Assembly: GCA_963850525.1 (NCBI GenBank)
Contig: CAWKLQ010000004.1
Coordinates: 682,001-746,000 of the forward strand
DNA length: 64,000 nt
Reading direction: 5' to 3'
Origin: JAEMQF01 sp963850525
Lineage (GTDB): Bacteria > Pseudomonadota > Gammaproteobacteria > Burkholderiales > Burkholderiaceae_C
Shown: positions 24,589 to 34,092 of the stretch, piece by piece
How positions within the stretch are numbered: the stretch's first letter is position 1
Layout of the letters: every line of letters starts with the position of its first letter
Position numbers and translations under genes: made by a program
The notes under the pieces: model-generated
Told to the model about the DNA's origin: nothing
Seen by the model: only the letters and a program-made list of their open reading frames with translations
The model's database searches: none

Positions 24589-25565
24589 TTCAACCCGACG
24601 ATGCGGTCGTAGTCCTTCTTGTCAAAGCCCATCGACTCGACGCTCTTGTTCTTCAGCACCGCGTCGACAAAACTCTGCCGATTCACCGCGTTGATTCCGA
24701 GACCCTTCTTCTTGAATTCGTCGACGAGTTCCGACTCGCGCTTCTTGATCTGCGCGGTGGCGCGCGCAGCGGCTTCCAGCGCGACTTCGGTGAACATCGC
24801 TTTCTCCGCGTCGGACAGCGTCTTCCACAGGTGCGGCGCGACTTGTGTCGTCAACCCGTCGACGATGTGGCCGGTGAGCATGATGTGCTTTTGCACTTCA
24901 TAGAACTTCTTCGCCTCAATTGTCGTCAGCGGGTTCTCCTGCGCATCGACGGTTCCGTTTTGCAGCGCGAGGTAGACCTCGGCAAAGGCGATCGGCGTCG
25001 GGTTCGCGCCGCACGACTCGGGTGTGGCGCGGTAGGCGGGAACGTCAGGCACGCGAATCTTCAGGCCTTTCATTCCGGCGCAATCGGTGAAGGCTTTCTG
25101 GCTCGTCGTGTGCCGCGCGCCGTAATACGTGTAGGCGAGGATCTGGATCCCGGTCTTGTCGCGAAAGCCGTCGATCATTTCCTTGAACACGGCGCTCTTG
25201 CTGTAGCTCAGCAGGTGGTCGCCGTCGCGGAAGATGAACGGGTAGTAGGCAATGCCCAGGCGCGGGTAGCTGCGCGCGGCGAAGCTCGGGCCGCTGATGA
25301 TCATGTCCACCGTGCCGAGCTGCATGCCCTGGTTGATGTCGGTCTCTTTGCCGAGAGACGACGCCGGGAACACCTGAATGTCGAACTTGCCGTTCGAGCG
25401 CTTCTTGATTTCGGCGGCGGCCCACACCGACTCGGTGTGATACGGCTCGGAGGTCTCGTACACGTGCGCCCACTTGAGTTTCGTCTGCGCCGCAGCGCCG
25501 AGGCTCGTTGCCACGCCCACGATCGCCGCTACAACAATGGCGAGGCTCTTGATCAATGTCTTCAT
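24585..25565 (-). CDS. dctP: TRAP transporter, periplasmic solute-binding subunit (DctP)
   Basis: A 326-residue exported binding protein. A signal peptide covers about residues 1-26 (cleavage near LGAAAQ|TK), followed by a DctP fold (LKWAHVYETSEPYHTESVWA, GKFDIQVFPASSLGKETDI, GLKIRVPDVPAYRATPESCG, PIAFAEVYLALQNGTVDAQE). The conserved arginine that binds the carboxylate is in KIRVPDVPAYR. It delivers the sugar acid to DctQM. The upstream idonate-type dehydrogenase gene is 70 bp away on the same strand, so the promoter could lie in front of either gene. Confidence 0.95.
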   Translation of the reverse strand: MKTLIKSLAIVVAAIVGVATSLGAAAQTKLKWAHVYETSEPYHTESVWAAAEIKKRSNGKFDIQVFPASSLGKETDINQGMQLGTVDMIISGPSFAARSYPRLGIAYYPFIFRDGDHLLSYSKSAVFKEMIDGFRDKTGIQILAYTYYGARHTTSQKAFTDCAGMKGLKIRVPDVPAYRATPESCGANPTPIAFAEVYLALQNGTVDAQENPLTTIEAKKFYEVQKHIMLTGHIVDGLTTQVAPHLWKTLSDAEKAMFTEVALEAAARATAQIKKRESELVDEFKKKGLGINAVNRQSFVDAVLKNKSVESMGFDKKDYDRIVGLK

Positions 25566-25635
25566 ACCAGGTCTCCTTTGAAAAATCGCGCGTCGTGCGC
25601 CGAAAACGGAAAGTATCGTTGCTGTGCCTCAACCC

Positions 25636-26664
25636 TTAGGCGCCGAGGACCTGCACCTTGGTGCTGCGGCTGCGGTCTGCCGCCAACTCAAACGCTTCGA
25701 GCGCACGCGCCAGCGGCAGTTGCGCGCTGAGCAGGGGGCGCACGTCGACTCTGCGGCTGCGCAGCGCCTGCACCGCCCAGTCGAACGCGTGCGCGGCGCG
25801 GAACGCGCCCACGTAGTCGAGCTCGCGCGCCATCACGCTGTTCGCCGGGAAGTGCACGCCCTCGGCCGGCAGCGTGCCGACCTGCACGATGCGCCCGCCG
25901 CGGCGCGTCGCCTGCAGGCAGGTGGTGAGCGCGGCGGGCTGGCCCGCGGCTTCGATTGCGATGTCGGCAATGTCGGCCAGGTCCGTGCTGCTGGCCTGGT
26001 CGGAGCGAAGCACTTCGTCGGCGCCGATGCTGCGCGCCACGTCGAGCGGGCGCGCCGCGACGTCGGCGACGATCACGTGCGCCGCGCCGGCGAGCTTCGC
26101 GGCGATCGCGCTCATGCAGCCAATCGTGCCGCCGCCGGTGATCAGCACCGTCTTGCCGAGAAGATCGCCCGCGCGGTGCACGGCGTGCAGACCGATCGAC
26201 AGCGGCTCGGCACACGCGATCTCGCCGAGCGAGATGTCTTCAGTGATCGTGGTGAGCTGGCGCTCGCCCATCACGAAACGCTCGCTGAACATTCCCTGCA
26301 CGTGCGGAAAAACGCTCGCGCTGCCGAGGAAGCGCATGTTGCGGCACAAGTTGAAGCGCCCGCCCAGGCAGTAGTTGCACTGGCCGCAGGCGTGCGACGG
26401 ATTGATCGCAACCTTCTCGCCCACCTTGACGCGCGTCACTTTCACGCCGATGCGCGCGACGACACCCGACGCCTCGTGCCCCGGAATCAGCGGCTCGCGC
26501 ATCACGAAGGCGCCGACGCGGCCGTGCTGGTAGTAGTGCAAATCGGAGCCGCAAATCCCGCCGGCGCCCAGGCGCAGTTCGACGTCGGTCGCGCCGAGTT
26601 CGGCAACGCCAGCGTCTTCGAGGCGCAAGTCGTGGGCGCCATAAATCCTGCATGTCAACGTCAT
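25636..26664 (-). CDS. idnD: Zinc-dependent alcohol dehydrogenase, L-idonate 5-dehydrogenase type
   Basis: A 342-residue medium-chain dehydrogenase from ATG 26664. Catalytic zinc ligands are in GGICGSDLHYYQ and PGHEASG. The structural zinc site is HACGQCNYCLGGRFNLCRNM, and the NAD(P) loop is TGGGTIGCMSAIAA. Length and sequence fit the IdnD group, which interconverts L-idonate and 5-keto-D-gluconate. The sorbitol-dehydrogenase type is a close alternative. It is probably the first gene of the sugar-acid operon (26664 to 19129), followed by TRAP transporter, SDR, hydrolase and dehydratase genes. Confidence 0.85.
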   Translation of the reverse strand: MTLTCRIYGAHDLRLEDAGVAELGATDVELRLGAGGICGSDLHYYQHGRVGAFVMREPLIPGHEASGVVARIGVKVTRVKVGEKVAINPSHACGQCNYCLGGRFNLCRNMRFLGSASVFPHVQGMFSERFVMGERQLTTITEDISLGEIACAEPLSIGLHAVHRAGDLLGKTVLITGGGTIGCMSAIAAKLAGAAHVIVADVAARPLDVARSIGADEVLRSDQASSTDLADIADIAIEAAGQPAALTTCLQATRRGGRIVQVGTLPAEGVHFPANSVMARELDYVGAFRAAHAFDWAVQALRSRRVDVRPLLSAQLPLARALEAFELAADRSRSTKVQVLGA

Positions 26665-26905
26665 GCGCTGGGTCCTCTGGTTGGGTGGGCCGCGTCGAGC
26701 ACGGCGCATCGCGATTTTCAGGGCTGGCCCGGCGCGCCCACGTCGGGATAACCCTCGCGACCTTGCACGCCCACGCAACGGCGGCGCGCAGCAGGCTATC
26801 GAAAGACCCTAGGGCCACGCGCGACTCGCACCCTCAGAATCGAAGGGATTCGGCAGTGGCGCCGGCACGGCACGTGGCCTGCGCTCGCCAGACATGGAGA
26901 GTGCG

Positions 26906-28588
26906 ATGGAAAAGACCTGGCTGAAGCAATACCCGCAGGGCGTACCGGCGAACATCGACGTCGAACAATACCCGTCGCTGGTGGCGCTGCTCGACGCGAG
27001 TTTCGCCAAGTTTGCCGCGCTGCCCGCCTACCGTTTCATGGGCAAGGCGTTCGCCTTTTCGCAAATCGACGAAGCCTCGCGCGCCCTGGCCGCCTACCTG
27101 CAGTCGCTCGGCCTCAGCAAAGGCGACCGCGTCGCGGTGATGATGCCCAACGTGCCGCAATACCCGGTTGCGGTGGCGGCGATCCTGCGCGCCGGCTATG
27201 TGGTCGTGAACGTGAACCCGCTCTACACGCCGCGCGAGCTCGAGCACCAGTTGAAGGATTCGGGGGCGAAGGCGATCCTCATCGTCGAGAACTTTGCGCA
27301 TGTGCTGCAGCAGGTGCTCGGCGCGGTGCCGACCAAGCACATCCTGACGACGGCTCTCGGCGACATGCTGGGCTTCCCGAAGCGCCTGATCGTCAACTAC
27401 GTCGTGCGCAACGTGAAGAAGATGGTGCCGGCGTACCAGCTGCCGGGCGCGGTCGACTTCAACACGGCGCTCGCGCGCGGTGCGACGAAGTCCTTCACGC
27501 CCGCCAGCGTGGGTCTCAGCGACATCGCCGTCCTGCAATACACCGGCGGCACGACGGGAGTGAGCAAAGGCGCGGTGCTCTTGCATCGCAATTTGGTCGC
27601 GAACATCCTGCAGGCCGAGGCCTGGTACCAGCCCGCGCTGAAGAAGATTCCGCCGGGCGAGCAAGTCGTCACCGTGTGCGCGCTGCCGCTCTATCACATC
27701 TTCGGCTTCAACACGAACATGATGCTCGGCATGCGCATGGGCGGCTGCAACATCCTGGTGGCCAATCCGCGCGACTTGCCGAGCGTCTTCAAAGAGCTCG
27801 CAGGCATCCGCTTCCACAGCTTCCCCGCCGTGAACACGCTGTTCAACGCGATGGCGCACCATCCCGGTTTTGGCAGTGTCGACTGGAGCCACCTCGTGAT
27901 CTCGGTGGGCGGGGGCATGGCAGTGCAAAGCGCGACCGCCAAACTCTGGTTGGAGAAGACCGGCTGCCCCATCGTCGAGGGCTATGGCTTGTCGGAGACG
28001 TCGCCTTCGGCCACGTGCAACCCGGTGGACAGCACCGCGTACAGCGGCAACATCGGCTTGCCGATGCCCAACACCGACGTCACGCTGCTCGACGACGACG
28101 GCAATGAAGTGGCGATCGGCACGCCCGGCGAAATCTGCATTCGCGGCCCGCAGGTGATGGCCGGCTACTGGAAGCGCGACGACGAAACCGCGAAGGTCAT
28201 GACGGCCGACGGCTTTTTCCGCAGCGGTGACATCGGCGTCGTCGATGAGCGCGGCTACTTCAAGATCGTCGACCGCAAGAAGGACATGATTCTCGTGAGC
28301 GGCTTCAACGTCTACCCGAACGAGGTGGAAGACGTCGTCACGCAGATGCCCGGCATCCTCGAATGCGCCGCGGTCGGAGTCCCCGATGCGAAGGCGGGCG
28401 AAGCGGTGAAGCTCGTCATCGTTCGCAGCAACCCTGCGGTGACCGAAGCCGACGTGCGCAAGTACTGCGAAACCCAGCTCACCGGCTACAAGCGGCCGAA
28501 GATCGTCGAGTTCCGCACCGAATTGCCGAAGACGCCGGTGGGCAAGATCCTGCGGCGTGAGCTTCGCGACAAGGTTGCAGCGCCCTGA
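26906..28588 (+). CDS. fadD: Long-chain fatty-acid--CoA ligase
   Basis: A 560-residue AMP-forming acyl-CoA synthetase, close to E. coli FadD in length and at both ends (MEKTWLKQYPQGVPANIDVE; PVGKILRRELRDK). The P-loop-like AMP motif is YTGGTTGVSKGAVLLHRN. The FACS signature includes GFFRSGDIGVVDERGYFKIV and DRKKDMILVSGFNVYPNEVE. ATG 26906 has GGAGAG five bases upstream and is preferred over the ATG at 26894. It activates long-chain fatty acids for beta-oxidation, for which fadB, thiolase and dehydrogenase genes lie about 26 kb further on. Confidence 0.96.
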   Translation: MEKTWLKQYPQGVPANIDVEQYPSLVALLDASFAKFAALPAYRFMGKAFAFSQIDEASRALAAYLQSLGLSKGDRVAVMMPNVPQYPVAVAAILRAGYVVVNVNPLYTPRELEHQLKDSGAKAILIVENFAHVLQQVLGAVPTKHILTTALGDMLGFPKRLIVNYVVRNVKKMVPAYQLPGAVDFNTALARGATKSFTPASVGLSDIAVLQYTGGTTGVSKGAVLLHRNLVANILQAEAWYQPALKKIPPGEQVVTVCALPLYHIFGFNTNMMLGMRMGGCNILVANPRDLPSVFKELAGIRFHSFPAVNTLFNAMAHHPGFGSVDWSHLVISVGGGMAVQSATAKLWLEKTGCPIVEGYGLSETSPSATCNPVDSTAYSGNIGLPMPNTDVTLLDDDGNEVAIGTPGEICIRGPQVMAGYWKRDDETAKVMTADGFFRSGDIGVVDERGYFKIVDRKKDMILVSGFNVYPNEVEDVVTQMPGILECAAVGVPDAKAGEAVKLVIVRSNPAVTEADVRKYCETQLTGYKRPKIVEFRTELPKTPVGKILRRELRDKVAAP

Positions 28589-29351
28589 GCCGGTGGCCGG
28601 GCGACGGGCCGGGCGCCCCTCGCAAGGGCGGCCTTTGGTCATCGTCAGCGCGATGCACGAGGAACTGCACGCGCTGATCCGGTTGCTCGAAGTTGCGCAG
28701 CAGATCGAGCTGGCCGGCCGCGTGTTCCACACCGGCCGTTTGCACGGGCACGATGTGGTGCTCGCGCTCAGCGGCATCGGCAAGGTCGCTGCAGCGATCA
28801 GCACGACGCTCGCGATTGCACACTTCGACGCACAAGCGATCGTCTTCACCGGCGTCGCCGGCGGCCTCGGCGAAGGCGTGGCGATCGGCGACGTCGTGCT
28901 CGCGCGCGAACTGCTGCAGCACGACCTCGACGCCTCGCCGCTGTTCCCCCGCTACGAAGTTCCGCTCACCGGTCGCTCGCGTTTTGCAACGGGCGCGGCG
29001 TTGTCGGACGCCTTGCACGGCGCGGCGTTGCGCTGCATTCAGCGCGGCGTTTTCAAAGGCACGCCGCGTTTGCATGAAGGCCTCATCATCAGCGGCGACC
29101 GTTTCATCGCCACAGCTGAGCAAGGCTGCGCGCTGCGCGCCGCCTTGCCCGACGCAATCGCCGTCGAAATGGAAGGCGCCGCCGTCGCGCAGGTCTGCGC
29201 CGCGTTCGGCACGCCGTTCGCCGTGTTGCGCACGATCTCGGACCGCGCCGACGACAACGCGCATGGTGACTTTGCGGCGTTCATCGCCGAAGTCGCGAGC
29301 GTGGTCACACGCAGCGTCGTGCAGGACTGGCTGGCGGCGTTGCCGCCCTGA
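28557..29351 (+). CDS. mtnN: 5'-methylthioadenosine/S-adenosylhomocysteine nucleosidase
   Basis: An about 264-residue nucleosidase of the MTAN family. Signatures are SAMHEEL near the start of the fold, ALSGIGKVAAAISTT, GVAGGLGEGVAIGDVV, SGDRF, AVEMEGAAVAQVC with the catalytic Glu, and RTISDRADDNAHGDF with the general-acid Asp. It hydrolyses MTA and SAH to adenine and thioribose or homocysteine derivatives, clearing inhibitors of SAM-using enzymes. The GTG at 28557 overlaps the fadD end by 32 bases and gives about 25 extra residues before the fold. GTG 28593 is an alternative start, so the true N-terminus is uncertain. Confidence 0.9.
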   Translation: MSFATRLQRPEPVAGRRAGRPSQGRPLVIVSAMHEELHALIRLLEVAQQIELAGRVFHTGRLHGHDVVLALSGIGKVAAAISTTLAIAHFDAQAIVFTGVAGGLGEGVAIGDVVLARELLQHDLDASPLFPRYEVPLTGRSRFATGAALSDALHGAALRCIQRGVFKGTPRLHEGLIISGDRFIATAEQGCALRAALPDAIAVEMEGAAVAQVCAAFGTPFAVLRTISDRADDNAHGDFAAFIAEVASVVTRSVVQDWLAALPP

Positions 29352-29449
29352 GGCTGCCCTGATTGCGGCCTGACAATGCCACCGCGAAGTCGAATATTCC
29401 GCCGCCTCCTCCACCCTAGCGCCTCGTCGAGGCGCTCACTCGAGCAGCC

Positions 29450-30762
29450 ATGAGCCCCTCCAGCGTTTTTGCACAAGTTGTCGCGCGCATCGGCGACGCG
29501 GCGATCCTCTGGCGGCGCTTGCACGGCAGCGTGCCGCAGCAGGCCGTGGGCGCGAGCCCACGCATTCCTTCGGCCCGGCCGCAGGGGCGCATCCCTACAC
29601 TGAAGATGCCGACCGCCCGAGGCTGGGCCCCAGGGCAAACGCCGCATGCCGCGCCGGGCTTGCAGGTCAACGCCTTTGCCGCGGGCCTGAAGCATCCGCG
29701 CTGGATCCACGTGCTGCCGAATGGCGACGTCACGGTCGCCGAGGCGCTGCTGCTGCCCGGGCCCGTCAAGTCGGTGTTCGGCTACGCCATGCTCAGCACG
29801 ATGCGCCGCGCTGCGGCGGTGGGCGTGAGCCCGAACCGGATCACGCTGCTGCGCGACGCTGACGGCGACGGCGTCGCCGAAACCCGCGAGACCTTCCTCG
29901 AAGGCTTGCGCCAGCCGTTCGGCATGGCGCTGCGGGGCGACACCTTCTATGTCGGCAACACCGACGGCGTGCTCGCCTTCCCGTACACGGCGGGCGCGAC
30001 GCGAATCAGTGCACCGGGCAAGAGGCTCGCGACGTTCAAGCCCGGCGGGCACTGGACGCGCAGCCTGCTGGCGAGCCCGGATGGACGCAAGCTCTACGTG
30101 GGCGTCGGGTCGCTCAGCAACATTGGCGAGAGTGGGCTCGATGTCGAAGCCGGGCGGGCCTGCATTTACGAATCGACTTGCAGAGTGGCGCGAGCCGCGT
30201 CTTCGCGTCGGGCCTGCGCAACCCTGTCGGCCTGGCGTGGGAGCCGCGCGGCGGAGCGCTCTGGACGGTGGTGAACGAGCGCGACGGCCTGGGCGACGAA
30301 ACGCCGCCCGACTACCTGAGTTCGGTGAGGGAGGGCGGCTTCTACGGCTGGCCTTATTGCTACTGGGGGCAGACGGTGGACGATCGCGTGCCGCAGGATC
30401 CGGCCGCAGTCGCCAAGGCCATCACCCCCGACTACGCGCTCGGCGGCCACACCGCGTCGCTGGGGCTGTGCTGGCTGCCCGCGGGCACGTTACCCGGGTT
30501 TCCCGAGGGCATGGCGATCGGCCAGCACGGCTCCTGGAACCGCAGCAGGCTCAGCGGCTACAAGGTGGTCTTCGTGCCGTTCGAAGGGGGGCGCCCGAGT
30601 GGGCCGCCGCGCGACATCCTGACGGGGTTCCTCGCCCCGGACGAAGCCGAGTCCTACGGCCGGCCAGTGGGCGTTGCGATCGGGCCCGACGGCCGTTCCT
30701 TGCTCGTCGCCGACGACGTGGGCGACGTGATCTGGCGCGTCGCGGCTGCGGGGGCTGGCTGA
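29450..30762 (+). pseudogene. PQQ-type sugar (sorbosone) dehydrogenase-like beta-propeller protein, single-base frameshift
   Basis: Two frames together make one sorbosone-dehydrogenase-like beta-propeller protein. The first covers 29450 to about 30170 (LQVNAFAAGLKHPRWIHVLP, PNRITLLRDADGDGVAETRE, YVGVGSLSNIGE). The second covers about 30171-30762 (QSGASRVFASGLRNPVGLAW, GGFYGWPYCYWG, FPEGMAIGQHGSWNRSRLSG). Around 30166-30174 the text GAATCGAC should read GAAATCGAC to restore Glu-Ile-Asp-Leu-Gln-Ser-Gly, so one A is missing. This is either a true mutation or a base-calling error; four more single-base faults lie within the next 6 kb. The start shows no clear signal peptide, although relatives act outside the cytoplasm. 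Confidence 0.75.
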
Positions 30763-30795
30763 ACGCCACGAAAAGCCGATGGGGTGCGAGGGACC

Positions 30796-31075
30796 GTTTT
30801 CGGCCCTTTGCTACCGTTTGATGTGGGCTCGAGGCTTGCCCAACAAACCTCGTCATCCCGGCGAAAGCCGGGATCCACCGGTTGTACGCAATGAACGCTG
30901 CGCAGGAGGCGCGACTTCCACGGGTGGATCCCGGCTTTCGCCGGGATGACGAATATCTTGCGTCGTGCACTTCGCGCTGCACCTTGCCATGCTGAGCCTT
31001 GATCGGTGGCAGGCGTGACCGCACCCAAAGCGGACGTTCGAATGGCAGCAATTCCCACACAGCCTCGGCCGAAAG
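30796..31075. repeat. Intergenic element with inverted ends related to the 9371-9835 element
   Basis: The 330-bp space after the sugar dehydrogenase gene holds no credible gene. Its left end (30799-30818) matches the outer end of the formate dehydrogenase spacer element at 19 of 20 bases. Its right end (about 31036-31075) carries the complement in degenerate form (GAATGGCAGCAA and GGCCGAAAG). Inside is a separate perfect hairpin repeat. Together this suggests a family of palindromic intergenic elements in this genome, one of which has taken up another repeat. Confidence 0.5.
30850..30952. repeat. Perfect 29-bp inverted repeat (REP-like)
   Basis: The 29 bases at 30850-30878 (core CGTCATCCCGGCGAAAGCCG) are repeated exactly in reverse complement at 30924-30952, around a 45-bp centre. 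Each arm also contains an internal hairpin (CCCGGC-GAAA-GCCGGG). Units with this core are very common intergenic palindromes in proteobacteria and are often mobilised by RAYT-type transposases. None is encoded here. Confidence 0.85.
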
Positions 31076-31156
31076 TAGTCCCGCGTGCCGCTCAGGCAGC
31101 GGCTGAACGTCGGATGAGCGAAGGACCCGGCCTGTGGCAGCGTGCGCAGTGCGCGC

Positions 31157-33852
31157 TCAACCCGTAGCGCTGCGGTTGCGCAGCGCCTTGATGCCCTGCT
31201 CGATGCGCTCGGCCACTTCGCGCTCGCGTTGCAGCGCGCGCAGCGTGTTCTGCGCTTCCTGCACCGTGAAGTCCAGGCGCGCGAGCTGTTCGCCGACGTG
31301 GTCGACGACGGCGCGCTGTTCGCTGAGCATCTCCAGGTTCACGTTGATGTCGCCCAGCATGTGGGTGATGGCGTTGGCGCGAGTCTGCACTTCTTCCACC
31401 GTCTTGCGGCGCGATTCGATCATGACGATCTTGCCGTCGGTGTCGTTGATGCGCGCCAGCAGGTCGTCGACCTTGCCGCGCAGGTCGGTGACGGCGTCGC
31501 GCTGCCCGCTCACAAATTGCAGGTCGGCCTTGCTCTGGCTGCTGATCTGGCCAATGCTCTGCACTTCGGCCTTCACGGCGAGCACCAGCGCCTCGCTGCG
31601 GCCCAGCGACTTGATCTTCTGCTCCACCGCTTCGGCGCCACGGTCCAGATCGCTGAGTCGGCCTTCGAAGGCCGCGATGTTCTTCTCGGTGTGCAGCAAC
31701 TGCGCGCCGCGTTGCTCGAGTTGTTTGACCGCGGTCTCGGCGCGCCGCAAGTGATCTTCGGCGACCCCGGTTTGCGACACCGCGTCGCGCTGCTTTTCCT
31801 GCACGCGCGCCAGCTCGGCGAGCACCTCTTCCTTCAGCGCGGTGGCGCGAACCAGGTCGTCGCTCACCGCCTGCACCTGCTTGAAGCGCTCGGCGGTCTG
31901 CGCCGACAAGACCTTGCCCTGTTCCACGAGTTCGGCAAAACGTGCCCGCTGCTCGTGCACGAATGCCTCGTCCCTCTTCGTCGCCTCGACCGCCTGCTGC
32001 GACTTCTCGAGCGTCTGCAGCAGCGTCGCGACTTGCGAGCTGATCGGCAACAAGCGGCCCTGCAGCGAGGCCACGCCGTCGAGCTTTTGCTGCGCGTCTG
32101 CCACCTGCGCGGCGAGCGTGTCGCACAGATTCTTCAGGCTCTCGACTTCGGCGCGACGCGCCAGTTGCTCCGCGAGCTTGCGCTCGACGTCGGTCGTGAT
32201 CACCTGCAAGCCGTTGACGCGCTCCTCGAGCCTCTCGACGAATTGCAGGCGCGTGCCGACGCGCGTCAGCTGCAGTTCCAGGTCGCCGGCCAACTCGCCC
32301 AGCCGCGCCGCCGCCTGGTTGCCAGCGTCGACGAGCGCCAGCTTGCCGAGCACAGCGTCCAGGCGCGCCTCGATGTCGGGCGTGCGGCCGAGCATCGTCG
32401 CGGTGCGCTCGCCCAGGGCTTCGAGCGCGGCACGGTCCAGCGCCAGCTTGTCGCGCAACTGCAGCGCCTGGGCGTGCGCCTTGTGGAACTCGACAAGCTC
32501 GCCGCGCACGGCGTCGACTTGCTGTTGCGACTGCATCGAGGCCTTCGTGTTGCGCCGCGGTGCGCTTGGCCAGCCCCTCGACCTGCGCCAGCTGGTCGGT
32601 CAAAGAATCCAGATCGCTTTGCTTGCGCGCCAACTCGGCGGCTTGCGCCAACAAGGCGGTAAACGTCTTGCCCAGCGCGTCGTTGCGCTGCTGCATCGCC
32701 GCGAGCGCTTCGTCGCCGGCGAGCACGTTTTGCATGCGCGTCTCCGACTCGCCCACCGCCTGCGCAATCGTCTTGAGGCGCTGGTCGAAGGCGTCGACTT
32801 CGCCCTTTTCCACGGCCAGGCGTTCGATCGCGGATTTCAAATACTCCGTCAACGAATGTCCCTGGCCTTCGAGTCGCGCCGACTCGCGCAGGATACTCTT
32901 CGCGCGCCGCGCTTGCTGCGGTGAGTTCTTGGGTCGTGACCCGCGCCAACTCTTCCATGCGCGCGAGCGCGGCTTCGGTCTGCTGCATCTGCGCGCCGCC
33001 CGCAGCGAGCTTGGCAATTTGCGCATCCATGGCCCAGACCATCTCGTTCAGGCGCGTCGCTTCGACGACGGCGTGCTCGACCGTGTGCTTCTGCGTCTCC
33101 AGCGCCTTGGTCTTGTGCGACACGTGTTCGGCAAGCGCGTTCAGCGAGGCAAGGCGCTTCTCGGTGCTCTGGCTCAATTCCTGGAGTTGGGCGAGCGACT
33201 CGAGCTTGCCCTGCACATCGCCCACCGCTTGCGCCGCGGCCTGCGAGTCGGCGTGCGCGGCGCGCGCGCTGCCTTGAATGCCCTGCATCTCCTGGCGCAG
33301 CCCCGCCTCCGAGACGCGCAGGCCTTCGAGTTCGGCCTTGCACGCGGCGACGCTTTCGATGGTGTGCGCGACATCGCTGGTGGACTCACGCAGCTGCGCA
33401 CGCAACGCGTCGAGCTTTTCGCTCTCCAGGCGCAAGCCGCCCAAGGCCGCTTGCGCTTCGCGCGCCTGCGCCGTCATCGCGTCGACGACGCTTCGATGCT
33501 GTTGCAGGTCCCCGCCGGGCGCGGTGAGCGCCTCGGCGACGCGCTGCGCCTGCGCCACCTGCTCGAGCAGCTCGCCCATGCGCTTGGCGAGCTGGTCGAA
33601 GGCTTCGACGCGCTGGTCGTAACTGGCGGTCATGCCGGCGAGCTTTTCGACCTTTTGCGCCACGCCGTCGGCCTTGCGGCCCACGTCGTCGAGCACCTGG
33701 CTCGTGCGCACCAGCTTGGCCGAGACGCTGCCCGCCTGCGTCAGCACCGCGCTCAGCGCAGCGCGCTCTTCGCGGGCATCGTCGATCAGGGCGCGCAGCT
33801 CGTCATTGACTTGCTTGCGGTCCCCGGTGGTCTTGAAAATGGTGTCGAGCAT
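31157..33852 (-). pseudogene. Long coiled-coil protein of unknown function, two single-base insertions
   Basis: About 898 residues of nearly continuous helical, heptad-like sequence (start MLDTIFKTTGDRKQVNDELR, end EREVAERIEQGIKALRNRS), spread over three frames. A base is in excess near 32897 (GAAGAGTATC, restoring REESILRESARLEGQ) and another near 32551 (GAAGGCCTCG, restoring HEASMQSQQQVDAV). Both read as +1 insertions, so the gene is either broken or misread. No signal peptide or membrane segment is seen. The last 200 or so residues are almost identical to those of the divergent gene at 34093-35128. The function is unknown; a scaffold or cytoskeletal role is only a guess from the coiled coil. 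Confidence 0.7.
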
Positions 33853-34092
33853 GGCGGGCCTCCGGTCCGAATGCTATCCAGCGCGTGCAGTGCGTGCCGC
33901 CTTGCGAATCGGCAGGCGTGGTCGTGCGTGAACTAGTCGCTCAAACGCGATGGCACTGTGTTGCGCCGCGACCCGGACGCTTCAGACACGCTGAACCGCG
34001 ACACCCGGCAGGCAGATAATTGCGCGCTCCCGGGCTCGCTTCGCCAGCCCCCTTTTGCCCGCTCATTCAGCGTGCCGGGAAGCGCCAAGGTC

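Noticed and set aside
26834..28849. A 671-residue frame opposite fadD
   Set aside because: Antisense shadow of a highly conserved gene; histidine/arginine/aspartate-rich without motifs.
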